From Pratylenchus scribneri (lineage: Eukaryota > Nematoda > Chromadorea > Rhabditida > Pratylenchidae), in contig JAQSEB010000110.1 of assembly GCA_030063045.1 (NCBI GenBank), forward strand, positions 496,001-560,000: 64,000 nt of DNA, given 5' to 3'. Below, one piece after another: positions 46,301-56,752 of this stretch. How positions within the stretch are numbered: position 1 is the first letter of the stretch; every line of letters starts with the position of its first letter. The notes below the pieces were generated by a model that was given only the letters and a program-made list of their open reading frames with translations, was not told where the DNA came from and did no database searches. The translations under genes were made by a program, and so were the position numbers.

Positions 46301-47562
46301 ATGGGGCTTTCTAAAGTCGGTTTCAGTTCCAAAAAATCGGAATTTTTATTCTTTGAAATGTAATAGCAGAACCGAAGTAGGAGGAATCGAAAACCGAAAA
46401 ATGACATTCTTCTAACAACGAAAACTGGGTTTTGAAACAGAAACGATCTAAGAACCGACTTTAGACCCTATAATAGAAATTTTTAAAATCAAATTGGCGG
46501 AAAATAAAAATTTTCTCAACAAAAATAAGATTTTTCTAGGAGTCAAAAAATTGGACTTAAGCCTACTGAAGACACCCTAATTTAAAAGATTTTTTTTGTA
46601 ATCTTACATATTATTTTCGTTTTATAGGTGTCATGACCAGAAAAAGTGTTTCTTCACCAAATGTTGGCAAACCGAGAAAACAAATAAGCTACAAAACATT
46701 TTGGTTTCAAAAGAGGCAAAGAAAACTAAATGCTGGCGCACCATTGAAACATATATGCCACAAAAGAATTTCTGACAAAAAGACGACCAAAAAACGAAAT
46801 GCTGACAAGCCAATGAAACAAATAAGCTATAAAAGAATTTCTGACAAAAAGACGACAGGAAAACGAAATGCTGACAAGCCAATGAAACAAATAAGCTATA
46901 AAAGAATTTCTGACAAAAAGACGACCGGAAAACGAAATGCTGACAAGCCAATGAAACAAATAAGCTATAAAAGAATTTCTGACAAAAAGACGACAGGAAA
47001 ACTAAATGCTGGCAAAACATTGAAACAAATAAGCTATAAAAGAATTTCTGACAAAAAGACGACAGGAAAACTAAATGCTGGCAAAACATTGAAACATATA
47101 TGCCACAAAAGAATTTCTGACAAAAAGACGACCGGAAAACGAAATGTTGGCCGTCCAATGAAACAAATTAGCTACAAAAGAATTTCTAACAAAAAGTCGA
47201 CCGAACGAAATAGTGGGAAGCCAATGAAACAAATTAGCTATAAATCTATTCCTGCCATGAAAAAGGCGACCAAAAAACGAAATGTTGGCAAATCAATGAA
47301 ACAAATTAGCTATAAAAAAGTTGATGACAACGACATGAAAAAGAAGATCAAAGGCAAACCAATAAAACAAATTTGCTACAAAAAAATTCCTGGCTCTGGA
47401 ATCAAAAAGACGATCAGAAAACGAAATGTTGGCCGTCCAATAAAGCAAATATGCTACAAAACAATTCCTGGCTCCGGAATGAAAAAGACGGCCAGAAAAT
47501 CCTCTAGTTTGATTTTTAATTTAGTAGAAGAGGAAAATGTAAGAGATATAGGGGACTACTAA
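43369..47562 (+). CDS. SET-domain methyltransferase-like protein with Lys-rich repeat tail
   Basis: Exons 43369-43433, 43478-43559, 44763-44969, 45330-45482, 45906-46056 and 46628-47562 join in phase: 530 residues. Residues ~7-30 ([19 protein letters not shown]) match the start of a SUV39/G9a pre-SET. The SET core follows: [44 protein letters not shown], and post-[12 protein letters not shown]9a-type enzymes methylate histone H3 lysines in the nucleus. The nine-cysteine pre-SET cluster is absent. Exon 6 adds ~310 residues of a 23-residue repeat ([20 protein letters not shown] type, 12-13 units), very basic. The 1.2-kb intron 2 holds a hAT-like element, and lost exons there could explain the missing pre-SET. 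Activity is uncertain; the last exon could in principle be a separate gene, but the splice phase fits. Confidence 0.75.
43965..44298. mobile_element. hAT-like MITE (334 bp) in SET-gene intron 2
   Basis: Ends are inverted: CAAAGATGAGTTTCGGGCC on the left, and CAGAGATGAGTTCGGGCC read from the right. The interior has GGCCCGGCCCG runs near each end and an A/T centre. Flanks share only GAGC (GAGCTATC and GAGCCTAA), so the target duplication is decayed or misplaced. It resembles the GGCCC-rich element at 63077-63840. Confidence 0.65.
46645..47500 (+). repeat. 69-bp coding repeat in the SET-gene last exon
   Basis: Units recur every 69 bp (for example ACGACAGGA at 46852 and ACGACCGGA at 46921). The central copies (about 46800-47050) are almost identical and the outer ones more diverged, the usual pattern of unequal exchange within a coding repeat. 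The opposite strand is also open but has no start or splice support. Confidence 0.85.
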
Positions 47563-48462
47563 TATTGAATACAAATTCAAATTTGCTAAAAATGATAAAA
47601 AAAAATATTTAAAAAAATTTATTTAACAAAATTTATTTTGAGGGCATATAAATTGGCCAAAATAAAGAGCTAGACTAGAATATGGAATTAAAATAAGACT
47701 AGGTCAATCGGGGTGGTTTAAAATATAGCCCAAATTGGCCAAGTTTTTTAAATTTAAAAATGCCTATTCAAATAAAATAGACTGATTTTAAATTATTATA
47801 TTAAATAAAATTGCAGGTGGCTATGGCACGAAAAAGCTCAATGACATAGAAGAATAAATTCCTTTCAATTATGCGCAATTCTGATGAATGAGACTCTCAA
47901 CGTGCGGCCATAAACATAAATTTTTTAGTTTTTTAACTGCAGATCCATAGATACAAATTCTTATTATTTTGATTATGAATATTAAAATTGAAATAAACGA
48001 AATTTTTGTTGATTAAATATTTTGGTCAAAGCACATCGATTTAACCTTGAACAGATTATGTTTTAATCTCGCCTGTTTATGATTTAACTCAACATGTTTA
48101 TGTTTCAATTCAGCCTATTTTTTATTTTATTAAAATGGCAATCTTTAGAATTAAAAATCATTAAAAAACCTTAAATTGTCCTAAGTTTCTAAAATGGAAA
48201 AAATTGAAATTCAGGCGAAAAAGAGTCAAAATATTTTTCACGAATTCATAAGGAAAATTGAATTAAAGGCTGTCCCAATAGAGTTGACGTTGAAATATGA
48301 AGTTGTATTGGAGGATGAAATGGGAATTACACTGTCAGATTAAATCAAAATCTATATAAATTTTTACATTTTTACTTTATTTTTTTCAACAATAATGGAT
48401 TAATAATAGGTAGTAAAAATCATAAATTATGCAAAATTGTATGCATCAATTTTCATCGAATT
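47563..48462. other. Spacer between the SET gene and the LC8-like gene
   Basis: Mostly AT-rich. It holds one small open frame at 48194-48343, described separately. Confidence 0.45.
48194..48343 (+). CDS. Possible 49-residue small protein, unrecognised
   Basis: ATG at 48194 opens MEKIEIQAKKSQNIFHEF and runs to TAA at 48341-48343 with codon use denser in G/C than the spacer around it. It has no signal peptide. It could be a terminal exon of an unseen gene or a chance frame. Confidence 0.28.
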   Translation: MEKIEIQAKKSQNIFHEFIRKIELKAVPIELTLKYEVVLEDEMGITLSD

Positions 48463-49801
48463 TCACTTTAATTCATTCTTTCGGTCTATTTCCGCCACAC
48501 CTTTGAATAGAATTATTTTCGCATCATCAAATCTATTATTACGGAATTGAATAAAATTGCGCAATGGTTTTGCCAATCCAAAAGGTTGATTGCACAAAAT
48601 GATGCAATTCCATTCGGTGCCATTTTCGGTTGTTGAACCATTTTGATGTAGGTGAATGGCAGCTACAAAATTGTGCAAAATTTTGCTGGCCAATGAATCA
48701 ATATCTTCAATGCATTCTGGACACATTTTGTATGTCATATTCACCGCTTGATATGCTAACATTTGGGTCAAATCATCCATATCGCTTTGCTCAATGCTTA
48801 TTTTTCTCTGATACTGAAAATTTAATGTAATTTTATTACAAATTAATATTCAAATGTGCTCAAAAATTTTAATTTCGTATGATTTTTATTTTATTATTTA
48901 CTATATCCTATTATTTTTTGGGGCCCATGCCAAAAAAATATTTTAAGTGACAAAATTTTTCCTTTACTTTCTATTAATTTTTTAAAAATTTTTTTATAAT
49001 CATTACATATTTAATTTTATCAGTAATGTAAACAAATGTTATACATGTGCCAAAACAAATTAAAATAGCGATGATAGCGCACAATCTCTCTATTATGTCA
49101 TATTTGTTCTTGATCCATATCATTTTTGCTTTTGTTAATATAGAATCTGAAAAATTTATAAAAATTTAAATATGGTTATTAATTTGTTAGAAATTTATTT
49201 AATTTTATTTTAGCATTTAACAAGATTTAGGTCAAATGAAAGAGGCATTTTATTGAGGAAAATAATTTAATTTGCCAAAAAATTGAAATTAACAAAAGGA
49301 ATATTGAAAATGTTGAAAAGATTAGAATGATAAGAAATTTTTACAATACTTTTGTCTAATAAATCGAAACAAAATTGAAAAACGGTAATGTTTTAATTTT
49401 GAATAAATGAAGCAAAATGATATACTATTCAATGCATCTCGACAAACTCTATCAAATGCATTTTTAAAATTTATAGAATTTATTGGTCTAATAAAATAAA
49501 ACACTAAAAATATTTAACCATTATAATCTGTCGGATTTTCAATATTTTTTTTATCAATTTTTCGGCATTTTAATTGGTTTTTTCCTTCTTAAATTAGGAT
49601 CCTAATGCTAAAGTTTATTAATTTTATGTTTGCTAAATATTTTGATAAAAACATCCGTACATTTTTGATTCAATATTTTTAATAATGATAAAAATTAAAC
49701 ACACTTTTTTCAGGTAGCTTTTCACAAATTTGTTGCTCTTCATCGCCAAATTTGATTGCTGTAAAATGTTTCCCTTTTTTAATTGAACGAATTAAAGGCA
49801 T
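48463..49801 (-). CDS. Divergent LC8-type dynein light chain, two exons
   Basis: Exon 1 49801-49703 (MPLIRSIKKGKHFTAIKF) joins exon 2 48813-48463 in phase 0 (donor AGT|GTGTTT, acceptor TTTTCAG), giving 149 residues. The C-terminal ~95 residues follow the LC8 fold: SDMDDLTQMLAYQAV for helix 1, a second helix ending in ILHNFVAAIH, then WNCIILCNQPFGL (LC8: WHCIVGRNFG), RNFIQF and AKIILFKG (LC8: VAILLFKSG). LC8 proteins are homodimeric hubs that bind short linear peptides in dynein and many other complexes. The N-terminal ~45 residues and an acidic-basic tail are extra, and several conserved residues differ, so peptide specificity may have changed. Confidence 0.7.
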
Positions 49802-50480
49802 AGTGGATATTTAAAATTTGCGCTGAAAATAAAATTTAATATAAATGTTTTTTAATTATTGGTAATATGGAAATTTGAAAGTTTTACAAGCTTTGAAAAA
49901 TTTATATTTAAACAGAGTAGAAGCATCAATTTCTCAAATGTTGCAATAAATTGTGTGTAGCAACCAAAACCAATAACGACTCTGCTGGGCTGCAGTTTAT
50001 GTTGGCGAATGGAACAATAGGTTGGATGAGAGGGGCATATTGCTCTACTTTGGGCCTTTTCATACTTTGCTCGAAGGAATTTCCAAAGCCAATTCCATTC
50101 TCAATTAATGTCTGTGGTCATTTCCTAAGTAAATCCCTTATTCTCCAGTATTGCCTGAAGGCACTTCCCAAGCCCAAAGGAAAATGATAGAATATTTTGA
50201 CCTTTTCGGAATCCAAATACATTTCACAAAAAGGGATAATGCTGCATCATGATATGGGAAAGTTATATTTTTTCGAAGAAATATTTCGCAAAGAGTATTG
50301 TGTCGAAAAAAATGATTATTGGGAAAATTGCCTGAAGCAATTATTTGAAATATTTATTATTTCCTTTCTTCAGTTTAAATATTTCAACAATGTATTTTGT
50401 TTATTTTTGATATAAGTATTATATAAAGAATTAAAAAATTATAATCAATTTTGTCCTTTACTGTATTATTCTCTCCGTAT
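49802..50480. other. Spacer with a relic of the F-box-like intergenic unit
   Basis: 50216-50350 is a direct match to 56245-56395 (shared GGATAATGCTGCATCATGAT and GGGAAAATTGCCTGAAGC). It shows that the tandem unit of the downstream F-box-like family once extended here. No exon is recognised. Confidence 0.55.
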
Positions 50481-51873
50481 TCATATTTCATAATTTACAT
50501 AATTGCAAATGCAAATCAGTGTGCTAAATTTTCTCTGAAAAAATTCCTCCAAATCTTCCAATTTTGGTATAGTTTCGTCGCTCTTTTTGTGCCGAATAAG
50601 GTAAATGTAAGAGAAATGCTCGTGGGGATATTTCAACTCTAATATTTCCTCCGTCGTTTCATTCTCAATTTTGAAAGTTTCTTCCCATTCTTCTGATAAA
50701 TACTCGCATATGTTTATTTGAACAATGAAATTGACTGCCTCAGTGGAATTGGAAAATTCCTTAAAACAAAAAAAAAATATATAAAGTAAAATATGAATGT
50801 CACATGAAATAAAGGGCATAAATGCTTATTTTTTTAATCAATTAATCGAAAAAATGATTTCATTGTTTCATGATAATTCCTCACTACGACAATTCATCAT
50901 ATTATAATTTGGGAAACATTTTATGTACTTATGTTTTTTGGACAAAATTTTATTTCTAAATTTCTTATTCCGATATCTATATGTTTTATCTCTAGTTTAA
51001 TTTTGACAATAAAAAATTTTAGAAACATAGTCAAATAATGCTCAATAAATGGGTTTATAATTTAATAAGAACCTAGCCTTTTCTTCATGATAAAATAAAT
51101 AAATTTTCCCAAATGCTTACCCGTTTGACACGATCAATTAACATTTTTGCAATTGAATGGAATTTGAAAGTAATTCTTAATGTTTTTGTTTTGCAGCCAT
51201 TCATTTGTGCATTATTTAACCATTTCAAAATGACATCAAAATCCGAAGATGTTTCCATATAATAGCATAGATTAATTGATGGAATGCCAAAAATGAAGTT
51301 GGGAAATTGTTTGTCGAATTGGTCAAAAGTTGAAATGTATTGTTGATTTGATTCTCCATAAAGATCCATTTTATATGTTTTTGATGCCAGTTGCCAGCAA
51401 TCCCATCAGTCGGCAAATTCGTTGATGTTGACTTCCTTCCCTATCGTGTTTGAATGAATAACTCAATTCGACCTCTTCCTTGTTGAGCAATGGCAGAATT
51501 TTCTGCATAAATTGCAGAACTCGATCGTCAATGAAACTAAAATAAATTCAAATCATTCCAAATATTACATAAAATATTACTAGAATAAAATGTGTCCAAA
51601 TCCAGTGATGTATTCTGGCAGTTTTATGTCCGCAATTGGAATTAAATTACAGCTATCATTTCTCAGAATGCTTCGAGATTTGCCCTCATCATCACGTTGA
51701 TGTAAAAATGCTAATCTCTCAACAGTGTGCGGTTTCATTTTTCCATGTAATTTAGGCCAACAATATCGATTTAATGTCAATGAGGAAGTGCTCAACGAGG
51801 ATTGGGCCAATTCCGTTCGTTCGATCCAATCCAAAACATCCAAAAACCAGCATCCGAATTTTAGGCCATCCAT
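50481..51873 (-). pseudogene. F-box-like family copy 1, frameshifted
   Basis: Exons 51873-51582 (LDVLDWIERTELAQSSLS, then IADIKLPEYITGFG), 51537-51121 and 50759-50481 (EFSNSTEAVNFIVQ, then FKIENETTEEILEL) align end to end with copies 2 and 3. The middle exon carries a 7-bp tandem duplication (TGCCAGT-TGCCAG on the plus strand at 51385-51397) that shifts the frame within the conserved LLASKT stretch. The short 5' exons present in copies 2 and 3 were not found. It is therefore probably non-functional. Family role: proteins of this type resemble cyst-nematode F-box-like proteins, with a degenerate F-box, a central LRR-like region and a conserved C-terminal NFI-x-FKIEN domain. Confidence 0.72.
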
Positions 51874-52710
51874 TCCATTTACAAATAATGAGCAATTGAG
51901 TTAAAAGTAAAATCTAAAATTATTAATTGGAATAAAATATTATTATTTATTAGAACATTTTTGAATTAAAAATGTAAAGTGCGTAAAAAATGCAATTTAT
52001 CCTTTCCTCTCTTTTTATTGGTGCATTGGTAATGGAAGAGACTCTCTCGATGAAAATTTGGAGGCGAATAAATAATTGCATCGAATTTCAATTGAATTGT
52101 GACGATTATTAAATAATCGGCAATATAAAGAATAAGTATAAATAGTAGTAGTGCATTTTTCCATTTATTTAAAAAAGAAATGAAAAAAATTCAAATTACA
52201 AATGAGGATTAAATAAATTATTCTGTATAAAAGTTTGGGAAATTGCCATTGGGCAAATTAATATATCTCTTTCTATCTAAATAAAATTTCGAAGGAATAA
52301 TAAGATGTTGGATTCAAAAATGCTCAGAATTAGGGGACCAAAGAATACATTTTTCCAAATTATTAAATTTAATGAAAAAAAACCAAAACTATGCAACAAA
52401 CAATGCAAGGCTCTTTCATTCCATTTTAAGAATATCTCAAAAAACATAAGCGAGAAAATTATAGAACTTACTCGATTTTGAAATAACAGAATTGTTCAAA
52501 ATTATTATTTTACTGTTTTCAACATTAAAATTAATTTTTCCAACTGGGGAATCAATAAATAATTTATTAGCTCATTCATTAAATAATTGATCGAAGTATA
52601 CAATTCCATTATTAATCAATAATGCAATTTAAATTGGAATTATTTATTCATTTAATATATTCATGCTAGACCCAGTAGTTGGAAAAGCGCATTTGAATTC
52701 AATTATTTCT

Positions 52711-53237
52711 GTTTAATTCAGGGTTGCCAGATTTTTTTTTCAGAATTCAGACAAATCTTGCTCAAAATTCAGATTTTGGGGTCAAAATTCAGATTTTCTT
52801 TATTTGCTTTAAAAATGATAAAAACATGTTTAAAAATTTTTATCCATTAAATAAGTAAATAAATCATTCATATTTTGCATTTCCTCCAATTTGATCAATT
52901 AATTTTCGGTTTGAAATGATCATTTGATACATTTGGGGGAGCCAAAAAATGGCCGCGCAGCGAAAAATCTAAGCCAAAAATGGCCGCGCAGCGAAAATTT
53001 AGACCAAAAATGGCCGCGCAGCGAAAAATTGAAGCCAAAAATGGCCATGAAGCGAAAAATTTAGGCATTTTTTAATGAAATTATGACAATTTAATGAAAA
53101 ATCAGACAAAAATCAGGACATTGGGTGAAAATCAGGACAAATCTGAAAAATCAGGACATTTTTATTTTCTCAGATTTGGACCCCCAAAATCAGGACAAAT
53201 CTGAAAAATCAGGACATCTGGCAACCCTGGTTTAATT
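52711..53237. mobile_element. hAT-type MITE (511 bp) with 8-bp target duplication
   Basis: The element spans 52719-53229 with inverted ends CAGGGTTGCCAGAT and ATCTGGCAACCCTG. A perfect 8-bp direct repeat GTTTAATT flanks it (52711-52718 and 53230-53237). CAGGGTTGCCAGA is a classic hAT-type terminus. Inside are AATTCAGAT/AAATCAGGACA words and a GC-rich minisatellite of about 30 bp (AAAATGGCCGCGCAGCGAAA, four copies near 52940-53065). No transposase is encoded. Confidence 0.92.
52945..53065. repeat. ~30-bp minisatellite inside the hAT MITE
   Basis: Four imperfect copies of CCAAAAATGGCCGCGCAGCG with an A/T tail. The last copy is altered to GGCCATGAAGCG. It contrasts sharply with the AT-rich surroundings. 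Confidence 0.8.
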
Positions 53238-53797
53238 AAGAAATGTGCGAACAAATTGGAAAATACAAATCGAATAAAATATCAAATCTTGTTTTATCGT
53301 GGGGAAGTTTATAGGGCAATTTGTTGTAGGAAAATAAAAGCGGAGAAATCAAAGACGATTCTGTGTCAAGAACTGATTGATGATATAAATGATAGCTGAA
53401 CAAAAAAAATTGATGAAAAATTGCGAAGAACAAAATTACGGAAATTGGTGAAATATGATTAAATGTCGCTGATGGGAAAGTGAAGAAAATCAAAAACAAA
53501 AACTATTCTGCGAGCCCAGCCATAATTGATTGATGATGATGATTGATGAACAGGGAAATGATTGATTTATAAATGTGATTATGAATAATAAATGTATATA
53601 GGAAAATATCAAAATAAAATTTGGAAAATAGAAATTAAGGAAACATTTAAATATGATTGAGAAATATAGAAAAGTGAATTCAGAGAATGGAAAGTTCTTG
53701 GATTTTTGGGATGTGAAATTTGTATGAAAAATGCCCAAAAAATAATATTGGTACATTTTTAGGGATGGAAAATATATTTCTTTTGTAATTCTCCCAA

Positions 53798-55924
53798 TCA
53801 TGGCATCACTATAGTTGTTTTGGTTTTCCATTCTCGCTTAAATTGTTCTTCCCATTCGACTCGTTTTTCTCCGCCTTTTTTGTAGCGAATAAGAACTTTG
53901 TCGGCTTTTTTGTTGTCCATTTCGAGCATTTCCCCAGTCTCTTTGTTCTCAATTTTGAAACTCTTATTATTTTCATGCACTCCACCATCCTCCTCCTCAT
54001 AATACACATAGACAATGAAATTGGTTGGTTTTTTCGATTGCAAAAATTCCTTTAAAAATAAATTTAAAAAAAGTAAATTCTTAATATTAATTATCAATGG
54101 TATTCTCTAAACAAAAATACCGAAAATATTATTTAATACAAATAAAGCAAGGAAACTTTCCAAATTTTATGCTATTGATAATATATTTTGATACCAAATT
54201 TGTCGATAGCCTAACTTATGGTCCTAATTATTCAAATAATAATTATTGAAATAATTATGTTATCTTGCTATCAAATTTAAAGGCACATTTTATTTAGATT
54301 GGTTAAATATTGATTAATTTTACCATAAAAATTCATTTAAAATAACTTTTTCAATGAATTTGGGAAATTTCGAATTTTTTGGGAATAATTTCATCAATTC
54401 TAACCAAAAATAAAATAATAATTAAATGAGATATGCAAAATTTTACTATTTTAATATGATTTATTCTTTGATGAATTATAGGCAAGAAGTTGTTATTAGG
54501 CAATTCTACTAATATTCTCTTATCATAATATAATCCAAAAATATTTTATATAATTTCTGTTTAAGGAAGAAACTCCACCCATTTTTTCAACACTTACATT
54601 TTGTGCAATTTAAACAATAATTTCAGAATTTTCCTCATTAAATACTTACTTCTTTGATGCGATCAATTATGACAAAAGCAACTGAACGAAGTCCGAAATA
54701 AAGTGTCAGCGTTTTGTGTTTGTCATCTTCCCTTGGCATATTCAACCATTTCACAACCAAATCGTTCAGCCTTTCTGTGCAACCTATTAGGAAAATCGAT
54801 CGAAGGCCATAAATGAAGCCAGGAAATTGTTGGTCGAAATTGGTCAAATCGGTGAAAGTTTCCTCCGAATTATCATTTTGGTCATCCGAATTCATTATTG
54901 GTTGATTATGAAAAATTTCCAAATTGCTGGTTTTTTGAGCCACCAAAGCAATCAAACGACTGATTGGGCCTATTTGTTGGTTGTCCTCAAATCCTTGATG
55001 AAAAAGATAAAATCGGATTGCGATGTCCATTTTTGGGAGAAATTTCTTCAGAAATTCCAAAGCCTTATCGTCAATAAATCTATAATAAATTTGTTTAAAT
55101 TAATTATTACAAAAAAATGTTAAAATTGATGCTAGGTCAATTCCACAATGTTGAAAATAAAGAAATTCTATTTTAATTTGAAAAATATTAAATATTATGA
55201 ACAAATAAACAAAAATAAAACTCAAATTGTTTTAGAAAAACAAAATGTTTGGAAAAATAAAAAAAATAAAATTTATTTAAATTATCTATTTCTTGATAAA
55301 TTGTTTCGTATTTCCAATTTTAAATTAAAAAGAATTTTTATTTGACCATTTGTAGAATCGCCCATATGCACCTCCCTTTCTATTGTGGAATCGACCCCGG
55401 TCGGAGGGTTAAAAATTTACTCGAATTTAATTTCATCAAATCCAACGATGTATTCAGGAGGATTTATTATTTGGGCAATTGGTATCAATTGGTCGTCTCT
55501 TTTCAGAAAGGTCTGCCAATTTCCTTCATTATTTTGTGCACGTGAAAATGTCAATTTGCAATTACAAATGCGCGGTTTCACTCTTCCATGTAAATTTGGC
55601 CAACAATATCGATGGAATGTCAATGAAGAAGTGCTCAATGAGGATTGGGCCAATTCCGTTCGCTTGATCCAATCCAAAACTTCAGGCAACCAACCAGCGA
55701 ATTTAATGCTGTTTAATTAAAATATAACCATAATATGATGAATTTATTAAACCTTTTCTTAGCTTTCTCCGCATTTTCGTTCATTGAAGACGGCTAAATC
55801 GAATGAATTTAAATTAATTTAAATAAAAATTAAATTTTACCATTTCATCAATTTGTTCCTTTTTTGATTCGGCTTTTTCATTTTTAATACCAACAATTTC
55901 CTCATCGGCACAATTTCCTTTCAT
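53798..55924 (-). CDS. F-box-like family copy 2, intact, five exons
   Basis: Exons 55924-55841, 55793-55753, 55708-55421, 55079-54650 and 54049-53798 join in phase to give 364 residues. Layout: N-terminal charged region, degenerate F-box near residues 45-70 (WLPEVLDWIKRTELAQSS), PIAQIINPPEYIVGF, the FIDDKALEFLKKFLP helix, QQFPGFIYGLRS, VVKWLNMPREDD, then the C-terminal NFIVYV / FKIENKETGEML / VLIRYKKGGEKRVEWEEQFK domain. From memory this order matches a large cyst-nematode family; F-box proteins recruit substrates to SCF ubiquitin ligases, but Skp1 binding is unproven here. Compared with copy 3 the ancestral start ATG-GAT has become AAG-GAT, so translation probably starts 11 codons later at 55924. 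It is the only unbroken minus-strand copy. Confidence 0.78.
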
Positions 55925-56099
55925 TCCAATATTTTGCTTGTTGTTATCCTTTCCAATTCCAAATTAAATTATTTCTAATTTAAACTTTAATTAAATATCT
56001 AAAATTATATTATAAATTATTGTGGAATTTTTCGGGCAAATATTTTTTGAATGAGAAATTTTTTTATATAATGGATGGAGTTGGGCTTTGAGTGAATGA

Positions 56100-56200
56100 A
56101 TGAATTGCCTTCCATTCCATTTCATTTATAATATAGGGCACAATGGGGAATTGGAATGCGGATTTTATTTACGTCTGAGAAATTGCCCCGGGAAAATGTT
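56100..56200 (-). promoter_or_regulatory. Conserved promoter-like block of copy 2
   Basis: About 190-250 bp upstream of the copy 2 ATG. The plus-strand sequence CATTTCATTTATAATATAGG, then GGAATTGGAATGCGGATTTT, is nearly identical to the block upstream of copy 3 (58385-58480). Read on the minus strand it contains CCTATATTATAAATG, a TATA-like element. Conservation of non-coding sequence between copies supports a shared promoter, or simply recent duplication. Confidence 0.5.
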
Positions 56201-56752
56201 TGCATATTTGTCATTATTCCAATAGCTAATCAGCAATCACAATACAAAAAAGGGGATAATGCTGCATCATGATCATGAATCATGATATGGGAAAGTTATC
56301 TTTTGTCGAAGAAATATTTCACAAAGAGTATTGTGTCAAAAAAATGCTTTTGTATTGGGAAAATTGCCTGAAGCTATTATTTGAATTTTATTATTTATAA
56401 TAACTCTTCAAAAATTATTATTTTTTTTAATGGAAATTAATTTTATAATGAAACAAAACACATTAATTTATGCTTAACAAATAATTAAGCTTTAAAAAGT
56501 ATAACCATAATTTTCAATCAGTTTACTATGAAAATTTCGTTGATTCTTAGATGCGCAATGCGCTAAACAATTTTTTTCAATTTATAGAATTTTCCCATTT
56601 CTCCCATTTAATTAATTCAACTTTTTATTCGTTGCTCCGATTAAATTGCTATATTTTAAAATTTAAATTAATTTTATTTCTATTTAAAATGTTTCAATTA
56701 TAAGGATATTATAATCATAAGGTAAGGGTAAGCAAAATGAATTGGAAGGAAT

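Noticed and set aside
46631..47158. Minus-strand 175-codon frame rich in Phe/Cys opposite the Lys-rich repeats
   Set aside because: It is the antisense shadow of the 69-bp coding repeat. The plus frame joins in phase to the SET exons.
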